Assembly: GCF_000156395.1 (NCBI RefSeq)
Contig: NZ_GG703819.1
Coordinates: 559,397 to 623,396, forward strand
Source of the DNA: Providencia rustigianii DSM 4541
GTDB taxonomy: Bacteria > Pseudomonadota > Gammaproteobacteria > Enterobacterales > Enterobacteriaceae
Direction of reading: 5' to 3'
Length of the DNA stretch: 64,000 bases
Positions 17,214-25,668 of this stretch are shown here, in pieces. Below the pieces are notes generated by a model, which did no database searches, was not told where the DNA came from, and was given only the letters and a program-made list of their open reading frames with translations. Every line of letters begins with the position of its first letter. The stretch's first letter is position 1. A program made the position numbers and the translations under genes.

Positions 17214-18101
17214 CTACTTCACCCAAACACCATAGTTACGAAGTTGATTTATCTCTTGAATAAACTCATTTAGCTTGATGTATTCAGTCGGTACGTTACT
17301 GGATGGACTTTCCGAATAGCTTTCCACTAAACTCACAATCAGCTGGTGATATTGTTTATTTAAATCCTGATGAATATCGACTTTATTTGACTGTTTCAAT
17401 TGCTGAGTTAAATCAATAATATTTTGAGCAATAGACTGAACTTGCGGATCTTCAAATTTCACATCAGGAATTTGGTAACTTAAATTAATATTTAGCGAAT
17501 TATTGTTTTCATTAAACTCTGTTTTTGGAACTAAATTTTTATCGTATACATTTGCAAAATATTCAATTAATTCTGCCTGATCAAAACATTTAGATTTAAT
17601 ATCTTCTTGTTTATTTGGATTATTTTTAGGCTCAGGGTATGGCTTTCCAATGGGATAAGTACATCTTAATATGTTGCCATCAATCACCGTGGCATTCGTG
17701 CTTTTAATGGGCAAATTTAACTCATGACCATAGATGGTTACATCGCGGCTAGCAGGTTGATAACCTTTATTTTTTTCATCATTAGAATAGACTTCTGATA
17801 AGGCATAATAGACCCCATGATGAGGGTTTAAAATCCCACCAGAATTATGTTCATATACCATAAATTGGGTGACATTACCGGATTCGTCTTCCAATCGATG
17901 TTCGCCACTCGTTAACGTTATAGTCCCAAACTGGCGTGGCTCCACCTGATAATCTTTGCCATCTACTTTAAATGAAAAAGCCTGCTCTGTTGGATTACTA
18001 TAATAAAATTTCCCTTTATTCCCGACAATATCGAAGCCATCACACGCGGTTAGCAACATCATTGCCGCCGTGAAGAAACTTATTTTCAATATAGTTTTCA
18101 T
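17214..18101 (-). CDS. Predicted lipoprotein of unknown function
   Basis: A 295-residue protein starting MKTILKISFFTAAMMLLTAC, with a lipobox (LTAC) that makes Cys20 the lipidation site. The next residue is Asp (CDGFD), a +2 residue that in enterics often signals retention in the inner membrane. The body has an early beta-rich part and a polar, Asn/Gln-rich helical C-terminus. I recognise no family. The ATG at 18101 is preceded by GGGGGG at about 6 nt, so the 20-codon upstream extension is rejected. Same direction as the VWA gene, 142 bp apart; the two may act together at the envelope. Confidence 0.7.
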   Translation of the reverse strand: MKTILKISFFTAAMMLLTACDGFDIVGNKGKFYYSNPTEQAFSFKVDGKDYQVEPRQFGTITLTSGEHRLEDESGNVTQFMVYEHNSGGILNPHHGVYYALSEVYSNDEKNKGYQPASRDVTIYGHELNLPIKSTNATVIDGNILRCTYPIGKPYPEPKNNPNKQEDIKSKCFDQAELIEYFANVYDKNLVPKTEFNENNNSLNINLSYQIPDVKFEDPQVQSIAQNIIDLTQQLKQSNKVDIHQDLNKQYHQLIVSLVESYSESPSSNVPTEYIKLNEFIQEINQLRNYGVWVK

Positions 18102-18276
18102 TAATCCCCCCAACATCCCATTAATTTTTTCAATAAAATAGATACAATAAGTCAAGGGCAATAATCTTATTCATTTTAATAAAATTATTTTTACTATAAG
18201 TGCTTTCAACTCTTTATCATTGTAAAACTAAATAATAATAGATAAATATGAAAACTAACTAATAAACTAGCTTAAT

Positions 18277-19212
18277 TTAAGGCTTATCCGTGTGATTACT
18301 GCGTAACACTTTTAATAATAACTGAAACACAGATTCCATCATGGGTGTCAGTATCTGACTATTGCGCATTAATGATATTGATCGCGTTAATGCAGGCTGC
18401 TGCAACTGTAAAACGTTAAGGTCTGGATCCCGCAAATGTACCGTATATAACTGAGGTAAAATTCCGATAGCCAGTTTTGATCTCACTAATCCATACAAGG
18501 TTTCAATATAGTCGACTTGATAGCGAATGCGAGTATTAAGCCGATTACTTTCAATGGTTGCCGTCACCAAACGGTTAATATTGCCTTTGGAAAATATCGC
18601 AATATCTCGATGATTTAAATGCTTCCAAGGTAGATGAAACTCATTCTCCGTCAGAATTTCATCTCGATGAGCGACCACAACAAATGGGTCATCTTGCAAT
18701 GGATATAACGTTAACTCCGCAGGTACCGAACTATCCATAACGCCAATACCAAAATCGATTTCATTGTTAACTAACTTATTGATCAACGAGTCATTGGTTT
18801 GATCATAGAATTCCACATTGAGTCGAGGAAAATGCTGGCTAAGTTGCTGCGGAATTAACGGAAACAGCAGAGAACTCACGGAAGGAACTAGCCCAATACG
18901 TAATGTTCCATCTCCCCCCTCTTCGATAATTTTTTGGATATCACTAAACCCACGCTGAGACACACTTAAAATTCGCTCTGCGTGAGGCAAAATAGCCGCA
19001 CCTAACTCAGTGAGCGTAACCGATGCGGCGGTTCGATTAATCAGCCTACCTCCAATGATGGTTTCAACTTGTCGCAATGCGCTACTTAGAGCCGGCTGAC
19101 TGACCGCAAGACGGTTAGCTGTTTCCGTAAAATGACGCAAGTGAGCTAACGTCACAAAGTATTGGAGCTGCTTTAACGTAAGTGCAGGAAGACGCTGCCA
19201 AGGCTGACTCAT
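18277..19212 (-). CDS. LysR-family regulator divergent from adenine deaminase
   Basis: A 311-residue LysR-type transcription factor. The winged HTH is at residues 13-70 (LKQLQYFVTLAHLRHFTETA, then SQPALSSALRQVE), followed by the type-2 periplasmic-binding fold that senses a small-molecule ligand (TLRIGLVPSVSSLLFPLI near 95). It is divergent from ade with a 148-bp shared promoter region holding a dyad and a PurR box. By the usual LysR arrangement it probably controls ade and the permease, with a purine-related effector; that is inference. Confidence 0.85.
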   Translation of the reverse strand: MSQPWQRLPALTLKQLQYFVTLAHLRHFTETANRLAVSQPALSSALRQVETIIGGRLINRTAASVTLTELGAAILPHAERILSVSQRGFSDIQKIIEEGGDGTLRIGLVPSVSSLLFPLIPQQLSQHFPRLNVEFYDQTNDSLINKLVNNEIDFGIGVMDSSVPAELTLYPLQDDPFVVVAHRDEILTENEFHLPWKHLNHRDIAIFSKGNINRLVTATIESNRLNTRIRYQVDYIETLYGLVRSKLAIGILPQLYTVHLRDPDLNVLQLQQPALTRSISLMRNSQILTPMMESVFQLLLKVLRSNHTDKP

Positions 19213-19283
19213 ACTGATATCCCCATTGAATCTGTTTGTTTTTATTATGATGATGGAGCTTATTATAACCTCTCTTTATGATG

Positions 19284-19317
19284 TGATAAATTTTATCATC
19301 TTGGCAAACGTTTGCGC
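19284..19317 (+). promoter_or_regulatory. LysR-like dyad and PurR box upstream of ade
   Basis: TGATAAATTTTATCA (19284-19298) is a near-perfect dyad with an A/T-rich centre, typical of LysR-type sites. Right after it, TGGCAAACGTTTGCGC (19302-19317) contains the perfect PurR core GCAAACGTTTGC. The PurR box ends 44 bp before the ade ATG. Joint control by purine repression and the divergent LysR protein is suggested. Confidence 0.7.
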
Positions 19318-19360
19318 ACCCCATAAAGTAACCAACATTAATCCGCAGTGATGGTATTTT

Positions 19361-21169
19361 ATGAAGCTAACAACGCAAACTCGACGTCGTGCTATACAGG
19401 CAGCTAAAGGCGAAATTCCTTTTGACCTGTTACTCACTAAAGCCAATATTATTGACATGGTGACTGGGGAAATTCGTCCTGCTGATGTCGGTATTACCGA
19501 TGGCCTTATTGCCAGTGTTCACCCTACAGGTAGCCGCGATGATAGCCATGAAACCCATGATTTATCCGGCTTATATCTCTCGCCTGGCTTTATTGATACC
19601 CATGTTCACTTAGAAAGTTCTCATCTGCCCCCAGCTCGCTATGCCGAAATCGTGCTCACTCAAGGAACCACCGCCGTATTCTGGGATCCCCATGAATTGG
19701 CGAATGTGCTGGGCTTAGAGGGCGTTCGTTATGCCATTGATTCCAGTCGTAATCTCCCGTTAGACGTGATGGTTGCAGCTCCCTCTTCTGTTCCTTCAAC
19801 TCCCGGATTAGAAATGTCGGGGGCAGACTTTGCCGGACAAGAGATGACCACCATGCTGAGTTGGCCGGAAGTTCGTGGGGTTGCAGAAGTCATGGACATG
19901 TTCGGTGTACTCAATGGTAGTGAACGCATGGAAGAGATCCTCGATGCTGGCTTAAGTTCCGGAAAAATCATTGAAGGTCATGCTAGGGGATTAAAAGGCG
20001 CAGATTTACAAGCTTATCTAGCTGCAGGCGTCACCTCCGATCACGAATTAACTTCGGCGGAAGATGCGCTTGAAAAACTCCGAGCTGGACTCACATTAGA
20101 GATCCGCGGTTCACACCCTTATTTACTGCCAGATATTGTCGCCGCATTACAAACACTGCCTCATTTATCGTCGCAGATTACTGTCTGCACCGATGATGTT
20201 CCTCCTGATATTCTGATCGAGAAAGGAGGGATCATTGCACTGTTAAACTTGCTGATTGAGCATGGAATGAAAGCCACAGATGTTTTACGTTTTGCAACTC
20301 TAAATGGCGCTATTCGCTTACAACGCAACGATCTTGGGTTAATTGCAGCAGGACGCCGTGCCAACTTAGTGGTACTCGATTCACTCAATACCTTAGAAGC
20401 TCACCGAGTCTATGTAGCCGGAAAAATGATCGCTCAAAAAGGGCAATTAATCGATCCTCTCGCCGTCCCTAGCGATGTCTTACCGCCACGAGATACTATG
20501 CATCTATCTCCAATTCGCACCCAAGATTGCCAATTACGGCTCACTGATATTAACAATGGTACCGCACGCCTACGCCATATTAGTGGCGCTCGATTTACTC
20601 AATGGGGAGAAGTTGACGTTCAAATTGAGAATGGCATCGTACAACTTCCTGATGAGTTCAGTTTAATTCGCGTTCAGCATCGTCATGGTCGCCATCAATC
20701 TGAGCCTCAAATGGCCTTACTCAAAGGTTGGGGAGAATTACGTGGTGCGATTGCCACCAGCTATTCTCATGATTCTCATAACCTTGTTGTACTAGGACGC
20801 GATCCCGAAGATATGGCAATCGCAGCCAACTTGCTTATCGAAAGTGGTGGCGGTATGGCTTTAGTGCAAAATGGCAAAATTCTAGCACATGTGGCTATGC
20901 CCATTGCAGGTATGCTATCCGATTTACCTGCCCCAGAATTAGCGGCTCAATTTCGCCGGTTACGGGAATTAAGCCATCAAATTGCCGATTGGGAGCCACC
21001 TTATCGAGTCTTTAAAGCGATTGAAGGCACTTGCCTTGCTTGTAATGCAGGTCCTCATTTAACCGATTTAGGACTAACATGCGGCACGACACGTCAAATT
21101 GTTGATGCCGTTTTACAACGTCACGAACAAACCCAAAATACCAATAATAATGATAGGAGCGCCAATTAA
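19361..21169 (+). CDS. ade: Adenine deaminase
   Basis: Ade hydrolyses adenine to hypoxanthine and ammonia for purine salvage and nitrogen supply. This is a 602-residue metal-dependent amidohydrolase: a beta-sandwich start, then the metal-binding HxH (FIDTHVHLESSHLPP near 85), further metal ligands in EGHARGLKG and SDHELTSAEDA, TDDVPPDILIEKGG near 280, and the C-terminal Ade domain. Length is in the family range (E. coli 588). It shares one base with the purine permease gene (TAATG), so the two are translationally coupled. A PurR box and a divergent LysR gene lie upstream. Confidence 0.96.
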   Translation: MKLTTQTRRRAIQAAKGEIPFDLLLTKANIIDMVTGEIRPADVGITDGLIASVHPTGSRDDSHETHDLSGLYLSPGFIDTHVHLESSHLPPARYAEIVLTQGTTAVFWDPHELANVLGLEGVRYAIDSSRNLPLDVMVAAPSSVPSTPGLEMSGADFAGQEMTTMLSWPEVRGVAEVMDMFGVLNGSERMEEILDAGLSSGKIIEGHARGLKGADLQAYLAAGVTSDHELTSAEDALEKLRAGLTLEIRGSHPYLLPDIVAALQTLPHLSSQITVCTDDVPPDILIEKGGIIALLNLLIEHGMKATDVLRFATLNGAIRLQRNDLGLIAAGRRANLVVLDSLNTLEAHRVYVAGKMIAQKGQLIDPLAVPSDVLPPRDTMHLSPIRTQDCQLRLTDINNGTARLRHISGARFTQWGEVDVQIENGIVQLPDEFSLIRVQHRHGRHQSEPQMALLKGWGELRGAIATSYSHDSHNLVVLGRDPEDMAIAANLLIESGGGMALVQNGKILAHVAMPIAGMLSDLPAPELAAQFRRLRELSHQIADWEPPYRVFKAIEGTCLACNAGPHLTDLGLTCGTTRQIVDAVLQRHEQTQNTNNNDRSAN

Positions 21170-22509
21170 TGGCTAATCATTCTCATCAGCCAACATCAGG
21201 GAGTTGGTTGGAAAAACGTTTTGCTTTACGTGAGCGTGGAAGTTCCGTGAAAACAGAATGTTTAGCAGGCATAACCGGCTTTCTTGCTGCCGCTTATTTG
21301 CTAGTCGTCATTCCGGGTTTACTGGCAGTTGGTGGCATGGATAAAGGTGCGGCTACCACGGGAACCATCATTGTATTTGTTCTCGCTAGCCTACTCATGG
21401 CGTTCTATGCAAACTTACCTTTTATTGTCGGCCCCGGAATCGGCGGCTCCGTTTTGGTCGGGATCACCCTTGCGGGTAGCGAAGGAATTGATTGGCAAAT
21501 TGGTTTAGGAATAGCATGTTGGTCAGGAATTCTATTTTTCTTGCTCACCAAATTTGGGCTGCGTGAGGTTGTCACTCGCTCTGTACCACAATCGATTAAA
21601 CTTGGATTAACTGCATCGATTGGCTTATTTGTTGCCATTCTCGGTTTTCGTAATGCGGGTTTAGTATTAGCCAATCCGAAAACTAACGCATTAATGCTGG
21701 GAGATTTTATGTCTCCGGGAGCATTAGTCGCACTGTCTGGATTCTTTGTCGCCATCGCCTTACAAGCTCGTCGTATTCCGGGTAGCATTCTCTGGGCGAT
21801 ATTATTTGCCACTATTTTAGGTATCCCATTTGGCGTCACTAAATTACCCGAGAGCTTTATCGGGATCCCACATTCTGTGGCTCCGGTACTGGGGCAAGTC
21901 GATTTAATTGGCGCCTTAAATATTGCATTCCTACCGTTTTTATTTGTATTCTTTGCTGCGGAATTTTTCTCCACGATGGGTACGACATTAGCCGTTGGTG
22001 GTGAAGCCGGTCTATTAGATAAAGAAGGCAATATGCCAAATATCAACCGCCCGTTTATTGTTGATTCTATCGCAGCGGCACTGGGACCATTAGTGGGGAT
22101 TCCTGCAGCAACTGCATTAATTGAATCTTCAGCTGCGGCTGAAGCTGGCGGTAAAACAGGCATGACCGCCTTAGCGGCAGCGTTTATGTTCCTGTTAATG
22201 TTATTATTTACCCCAGTGGCATTAATGATCCCAGCACAAGCAACTGCACCGGCCTTAATTCTTATCGGCTTAAATATGTTTAGCGGATTACGTAAAGTGG
22301 ATTTAGGGAATTTCACTGACGGCTTGCCCGTTCTGATGATGGTGATGATTACGCTTATTGCCAATAGCTTTGGTACAGGGATCGCCGGCGGGTTACTGTT
22401 CTATATCTTAATTAAAGCCGTTGCAGGAAAATGGCGCGAAATCCCAATTAGCTTGTGGATCCTCGCCATCCCACTCGTGTATTACTTCTCGACGCTAGTG
22501 AAGCACTAG
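21169..22509 (+). CDS. NCS2-family (AzgA-like) purine permease, probably for adenine
   Basis: A 446-residue inner-membrane permease of the nucleobase:cation symporter-2 superfamily, AzgA-like branch. It has about 12 hydrophobic segments, the starting domain LEKRFALRERGSSVKTE, the substrate-region ANLPFIVGPGIGGSV near 80 and the family segment ALIESSAAAEAGGKTG near 315. E. coli relatives PurP/AdeP and GhxP carry adenine, guanine or hypoxanthine. Coupling to ade by a TAATG overlap makes adenine uptake the best guess. The substrate-region residues differ from E. coli PurP, so specificity is not certain. Confidence 0.87.
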   Translation: MANHSHQPTSGSWLEKRFALRERGSSVKTECLAGITGFLAAAYLLVVIPGLLAVGGMDKGAATTGTIIVFVLASLLMAFYANLPFIVGPGIGGSVLVGITLAGSEGIDWQIGLGIACWSGILFFLLTKFGLREVVTRSVPQSIKLGLTASIGLFVAILGFRNAGLVLANPKTNALMLGDFMSPGALVALSGFFVAIALQARRIPGSILWAILFATILGIPFGVTKLPESFIGIPHSVAPVLGQVDLIGALNIAFLPFLFVFFAAEFFSTMGTTLAVGGEAGLLDKEGNMPNINRPFIVDSIAAALGPLVGIPAATALIESSAAAEAGGKTGMTALAAAFMFLLMLLFTPVALMIPAQATAPALILIGLNMFSGLRKVDLGNFTDGLPVLMMVMITLIANSFGTGIAGGLLFYILIKAVAGKWREIPISLWILAIPLVYYFSTLVKH

Positions 22510-22527
22510 GCTTCCATTCAAAATAAG

Positions 22528-22566
22528 AAAACCCCTACGTAAGCTATTAACTAACCTAGGGGTTTT
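22528..22566. terminator. Terminator after the ade-permease operon
   Basis: A 10-bp perfect stem, AAAACCCCTA / TAGGGGTTTT, with a 19-nt loop. The symmetric A and T runs make it work both ways, so it also closes the convergent toxin-antitoxin operon. Confidence 0.85.
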
Positions 22567-22603
22567 ATAAAAAAGACTCAAAAGAAAGTCTACAAAGAAA
22601 TAA

Positions 22604-22888
22604 TCAGCTAGTTGCTAATATTTTAAATAAAGCTGGATTGTTTTTTATTGCAATTAAGACTTTAGCCGCCAGCCCTGTTGGATTTCGTCTTTTTAGTTCC
22701 CAACTTTTAATCGTATCAATACTGGTTCCTAATGCATTCGCTAATTCACTTTGTGAAACATTAAGCTGTTCTCTAATCGCTTTAACATCAGCAACTTCAT
22801 AATAGGTAATTTTTGATGCTGCTTTCTCACCATTTTTAATCTCAACGGCTTCTTCCAAAGATGTTTTTAGTTCATTAAAGAAACTCAT
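22604..22888 (-). CDS. HTH antitoxin of a HigBA/NadS-like toxin-antitoxin pair
   Basis: A 94-residue DNA-binding antitoxin. The N-terminus MSFFNELKTSLEEAVEIKNG is typical of the NadS/HigA-like group and the xre-type HTH is at about residues 37-75 (LNVSQSELANALGTSIDTIK). It is predicted to neutralise the toxin encoded just upstream and to repress the shared promoter. The ATG at 22888 begins one base after the toxin stop, with the GAGGTG segment of the toxin end as ribosome site. A start four codons upstream would overlap the toxin gene. Confidence 0.85.
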   Translation of the reverse strand: MSFFNELKTSLEEAVEIKNGEKAASKITYYEVADVKAIREQLNVSQSELANALGTSIDTIKSWELKRRNPTGLAAKVLIAIKNNPALFKILATS

Positions 22889-22889
22889 G

Positions 22890-23222
22890 TTACACCTCAC
22901 CTTTTAGTATTTTTGTTACCTTTTTCAATGCGATTTTTTCTTCATCCGTTAAACTATCTTTCATATTCTTTGGATAAGCCATTATCAGGTAGATAATTTC
23001 CTTGGTAGCTAAAAAGTAAATAACCCTAGCGCTGCCGCTTTTACCTTGGCTACCTATTGCCATCCTCATTTTTCTTATTCCACCAGTCCCTTGTATTATA
23101 TCGCCTTTTTCAGGTCTACCTATGAGTTCATTTTGTAATATCCTTAATTCCTCATCGGTAGCTATCTGCTTAATTTGTCGCGTAAAAATAGATGTTTCGA
23201 TAAATTTTATTCCATGGCTCAC
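22890..23222 (-). CDS. RelE/HigB-superfamily toxin
   Basis: A 110-residue toxin of the RelE/HigB superfamily, members of which are mostly ribosome-dependent mRNA interferases. Visible features are the N-terminal FIETSIFTRQIKQI, the Gly-rich turn GTGGIRKMRMAIGSQGKSG and the strand SARVIYFLATKEIIYLIMAY, characteristic of this fold. It begins with GTG at 23222, supported by AGAGGG 7 nt upstream; an open frame continues 17 codons further back but would run through the promoter. The toxin-first order is that of higBA-type modules. Two-gene operon with the antitoxin. Confidence 0.85.
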   Translation of the reverse strand: MSHGIKFIETSIFTRQIKQIATDEELRILQNELIGRPEKGDIIQGTGGIRKMRMAIGSQGKSGSARVIYFLATKEIIYLIMAYPKNMKDSLTDEEKIALKKVTKILKGEV

Positions 23223-23244
23223 GATGTTCCCTCTGTGATGACCC

Positions 23245-23283
23245 GTACACAAAAAGTGTACACTGTACACCATCAGGCGTCAA
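23245..23283 (-). promoter_or_regulatory. Toxin-antitoxin promoter with overlapping operator
   Basis: On the minus strand TTGACG (plus 23278-23283) and TACACT (plus 23255-23260) are 17 nt apart. The same segment holds GTACAC-AAAAA-GTGTAC (23245-23261) and an overlapping TGTACA-C-TGTACA dyad, so three half-sites cover the -10. This is the classic autorepression layout. Confidence 0.8.
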
Positions 23284-23304
23284 TGTGAGGCAAATACCAT
23301 ACCA

Positions 23305-23336
23305 GTCCTCCGGTAATTAGATAATTACCGGGGGAC
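23305..23336. terminator. Hairpin downstream of mdlC-like gene
   Basis: GTCCTCCGGTAATT pairs with AATTACCGGGGGAC around loop AGAT, with one T-G pair. It lies 21 nt after the stop of the minus-strand decarboxylase gene. No T run follows on that strand, so termination may be weak or factor-assisted. Confidence 0.6.
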
Positions 23337-23357
23337 TTTAGAATTTAGAGTCATGAA

Positions 23358-24989
23358 TCAAATCAATGGTGGAATTTGGGGTAAGATAGGCACTTCAATG
23401 ACCGTAGGTCCTTGGCGCTTATAAGCCTCTTTGCAAGCTTGCTGAACTTCCTCAACCGTCGTGGCTTTCACTGCGGTACAGCCATAACCTTTACCCAGCG
23501 CGACAATATCTAAGTTAGGAATATCCAAACCCGGTACACCTGGCGTTTCTTCTAAAACAGCGAAAGATTTTAAAATCGCGTACTCGCTATTTCGCGGGAT
23601 CACAAACACAATGGGTAAATTATGTTGTGCTGCGCTCCATAAACCCTGAATGGAATATTGCATCGAACCATCGCCGATAATCGATAATACAGGGCGATTT
23701 CTACCGCTATCCCTTTCTGCTAATGCAATACCCACACTTGCAGGTAAATTCCAGCCTAATGAACCGCTGGCAAAGGTATAGAAAGAATCAGGATGTTCAA
23801 TAGGCCATTCACGATGTAGCTCCCCTAAGTTGGATGGTGATTCCTCAACTAAAACCGTTTCTTTCGGAGAAACTTCTCGCAATGCACGGAATAATTGAGC
23901 CGCACTCAAGGTGGTTGCGTTATTTACGGTCTCTGGCGCGGCTGGATATGGCGCCATACCATGTGGCTGTTTCACCACCTTAGCTTGAGAAGCCGCTCTC
24001 GCTGACACCAACTGAGTTAACCCTTCAACAGCTAATACTGCGTCACTTAGCATGCTGTCCCCAACAGGCGCTCTTCCTACCTCTATTGGATCATCCGTAA
24101 TATGCAACAGGCGCAGCCCGTCCGGTAAATATTCACCCGCGACATAAGGGTAATAACGGAAAACAGGCGCGCCAATAATGAGCGCTAAATCATGTCCTTT
24201 TAACTTATCTGCTAAAGGTTGGATCGCAAAAGGTAAGCCACCAGCATAGAGCGGATGTGTTTCTGGGAATGGAGGGCGCTCTGATGCGGGTGCCGCCCAA
24301 ACAGGGATATTCAATTTTTCTGCCAGAGCAATACCGGCATCCCACCCCTGCCCCCTAGCAATAGCAGAACCGTAGATTAATACCGGATTCTTAGCCTGTG
24401 ATAAGACATCAGCAAAGGATTTTAAACGGATAGGATCATACCCTATACGCTCAGAAACGGTACGAACAACAGCAGCGTCCTTCTCGGCAGGTTTATCCCA
24501 ATCATCAAGAGGAATTGAAAGAAATACAGGCCCCGCAGGTGGCTGTAATGCCATCGCATAAGCACGCATAAATGCGGCAGGGACATCTTCAGCTCGTGCT
24601 GGTTGATAACTCCATTTGACCCATGGCTTGGGTAAATTTTCTGGCTCTATGTTGGTTAACCAAGGTTCCATAAGTAACATTTCACGGGTTTGGTTTCCTG
24701 CCGTAATAATTAAAGGCGTACGGTTCATATATGCCGTTAAAATATTACTCATCCCATTACTTAATCCCGCCGAGGTGTGCAAATTGACCATTGCGACTTT
24801 GCGCATGCCTTGGGCGTAACCATCCGCAGCAGCTACCGCTGAGGCTTCGTGTAATGTCTGAATATAACGAAAATCACTCGGAAAATCTTTTAAAAATGTC
24901 TCTTCCGTCGAGCCCGGGTTACCAAAAATTGTCGTGATATCTAGCTCACGTAATAGGTCAAAGGTTACTTGGCGAATGGTTTTCTTCAT
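23358..24989 (-). CDS. mdlC: Benzoylformate decarboxylase-like ThDP enzyme
   Basis: A 543-residue thiamine-diphosphate enzyme most like Pseudomonas benzoylformate decarboxylase MdlC, which converts phenylglyoxylate to benzaldehyde. Active-site residues known from MdlC are kept: Ser in FGNPGSTEETFLKDFP near 26, Glu in TLHEASAVAAADGYA near 48, His in NLHTSAGLSNG near 70. The cofactor motif is GDGSMQYSIQGLW near 440. The segment VKWSYQPARAEDVPAAFMRA also follows MdlC. No mandelate dehydrogenase or racemase is adjacent, so the natural substrate may be another aromatic 2-oxo acid. Single gene on the minus strand. Confidence 0.82.
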   Translation of the reverse strand: MKKTIRQVTFDLLRELDITTIFGNPGSTEETFLKDFPSDFRYIQTLHEASAVAAADGYAQGMRKVAMVNLHTSAGLSNGMSNILTAYMNRTPLIITAGNQTREMLLMEPWLTNIEPENLPKPWVKWSYQPARAEDVPAAFMRAYAMALQPPAGPVFLSIPLDDWDKPAEKDAAVVRTVSERIGYDPIRLKSFADVLSQAKNPVLIYGSAIARGQGWDAGIALAEKLNIPVWAAPASERPPFPETHPLYAGGLPFAIQPLADKLKGHDLALIIGAPVFRYYPYVAGEYLPDGLRLLHITDDPIEVGRAPVGDSMLSDAVLAVEGLTQLVSARAASQAKVVKQPHGMAPYPAAPETVNNATTLSAAQLFRALREVSPKETVLVEESPSNLGELHREWPIEHPDSFYTFASGSLGWNLPASVGIALAERDSGRNRPVLSIIGDGSMQYSIQGLWSAAQHNLPIVFVIPRNSEYAILKSFAVLEETPGVPGLDIPNLDIVALGKGYGCTAVKATTVEEVQQACKEAYKRQGPTVIEVPILPQIPPLI

Positions 24990-25668
24990 ATAAAAATACC
25001 CTAATCAAGATAGGTGGATAATGCCCTCATCATAACCAATCCCCTAAATGAAAAACATTTCGCCAACAATAGTGAAAAGCTCACCGAATAAATAATTATT
25101 CTTATTATTTATATATAAAACAAATCATTAGAAATTCATCATGTTTCGATGATAGAAATAAAATGGGAAAAAACACCATGGATTAAGATTTAATCCATAT
25201 AAATAGGCTGAGTTATCTCATAATATTGGCATTTATGTTATTACCCTTCGTTATTAACGTAAAAAATAACAATATTGGCTATCTCCCCCAACCACATTTG
25301 TTAATAGAATATTTTATGAATTAGTTACTCATCACATTTCTCGCAATTGACGCGACTCGATTTCCCAACGTGTTTATCTCGCTCAGAGATAATTTCTTAT
25401 AAGCAATTCTCTTTTCGTGATTTAAAAGTAAAAACATAAAAATCAAATAATTAAAACACCCCCTCCTAATACTTTGTTTAAATAACATTCAAAATCAAAT
25501 TTAAATCTATCGATAAAACGTATTTTTCTAAACCATTTAGTTAACTAAAAGTTATAGCACCCCAAACAAAACTCATTGTTAAACAAAAGTTAAGCAAAGT
25601 AATTTAATTTAAAACTAATGTTAAATCGCAAAAATGCACATTCTGGTAAACTAATGTGAGGTAAAATA
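24990..25668. other. Divergent intergenic region, mdlC-like gene / gltS
   Basis: This 679-bp AT-rich stretch has no open reading frame of note. It must hold promoters for both flanking genes, but I see no clear operator or hairpin. Bases 25380-25660 are especially A-rich with scattered AAAACC and TTAAA runs. Confidence 0.5.

Noticed and set aside
21405..22364. 319-residue open frame opposite the NCS2 permease gene
   Set aside because: It is the antisense shadow of a hydrophobic membrane-protein gene, rich in Asn, Pro and Ala with no recognisable family. The plus-strand gene is clear by homology and coupling.
23358..24989. Acetolactate synthase or oxalyl-CoA decarboxylase reading of the mdlC-like gene
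   Set aside because: The Ser, Glu and His positions and long stretches match benzoylformate decarboxylase, and there is no small-subunit gene nearby.
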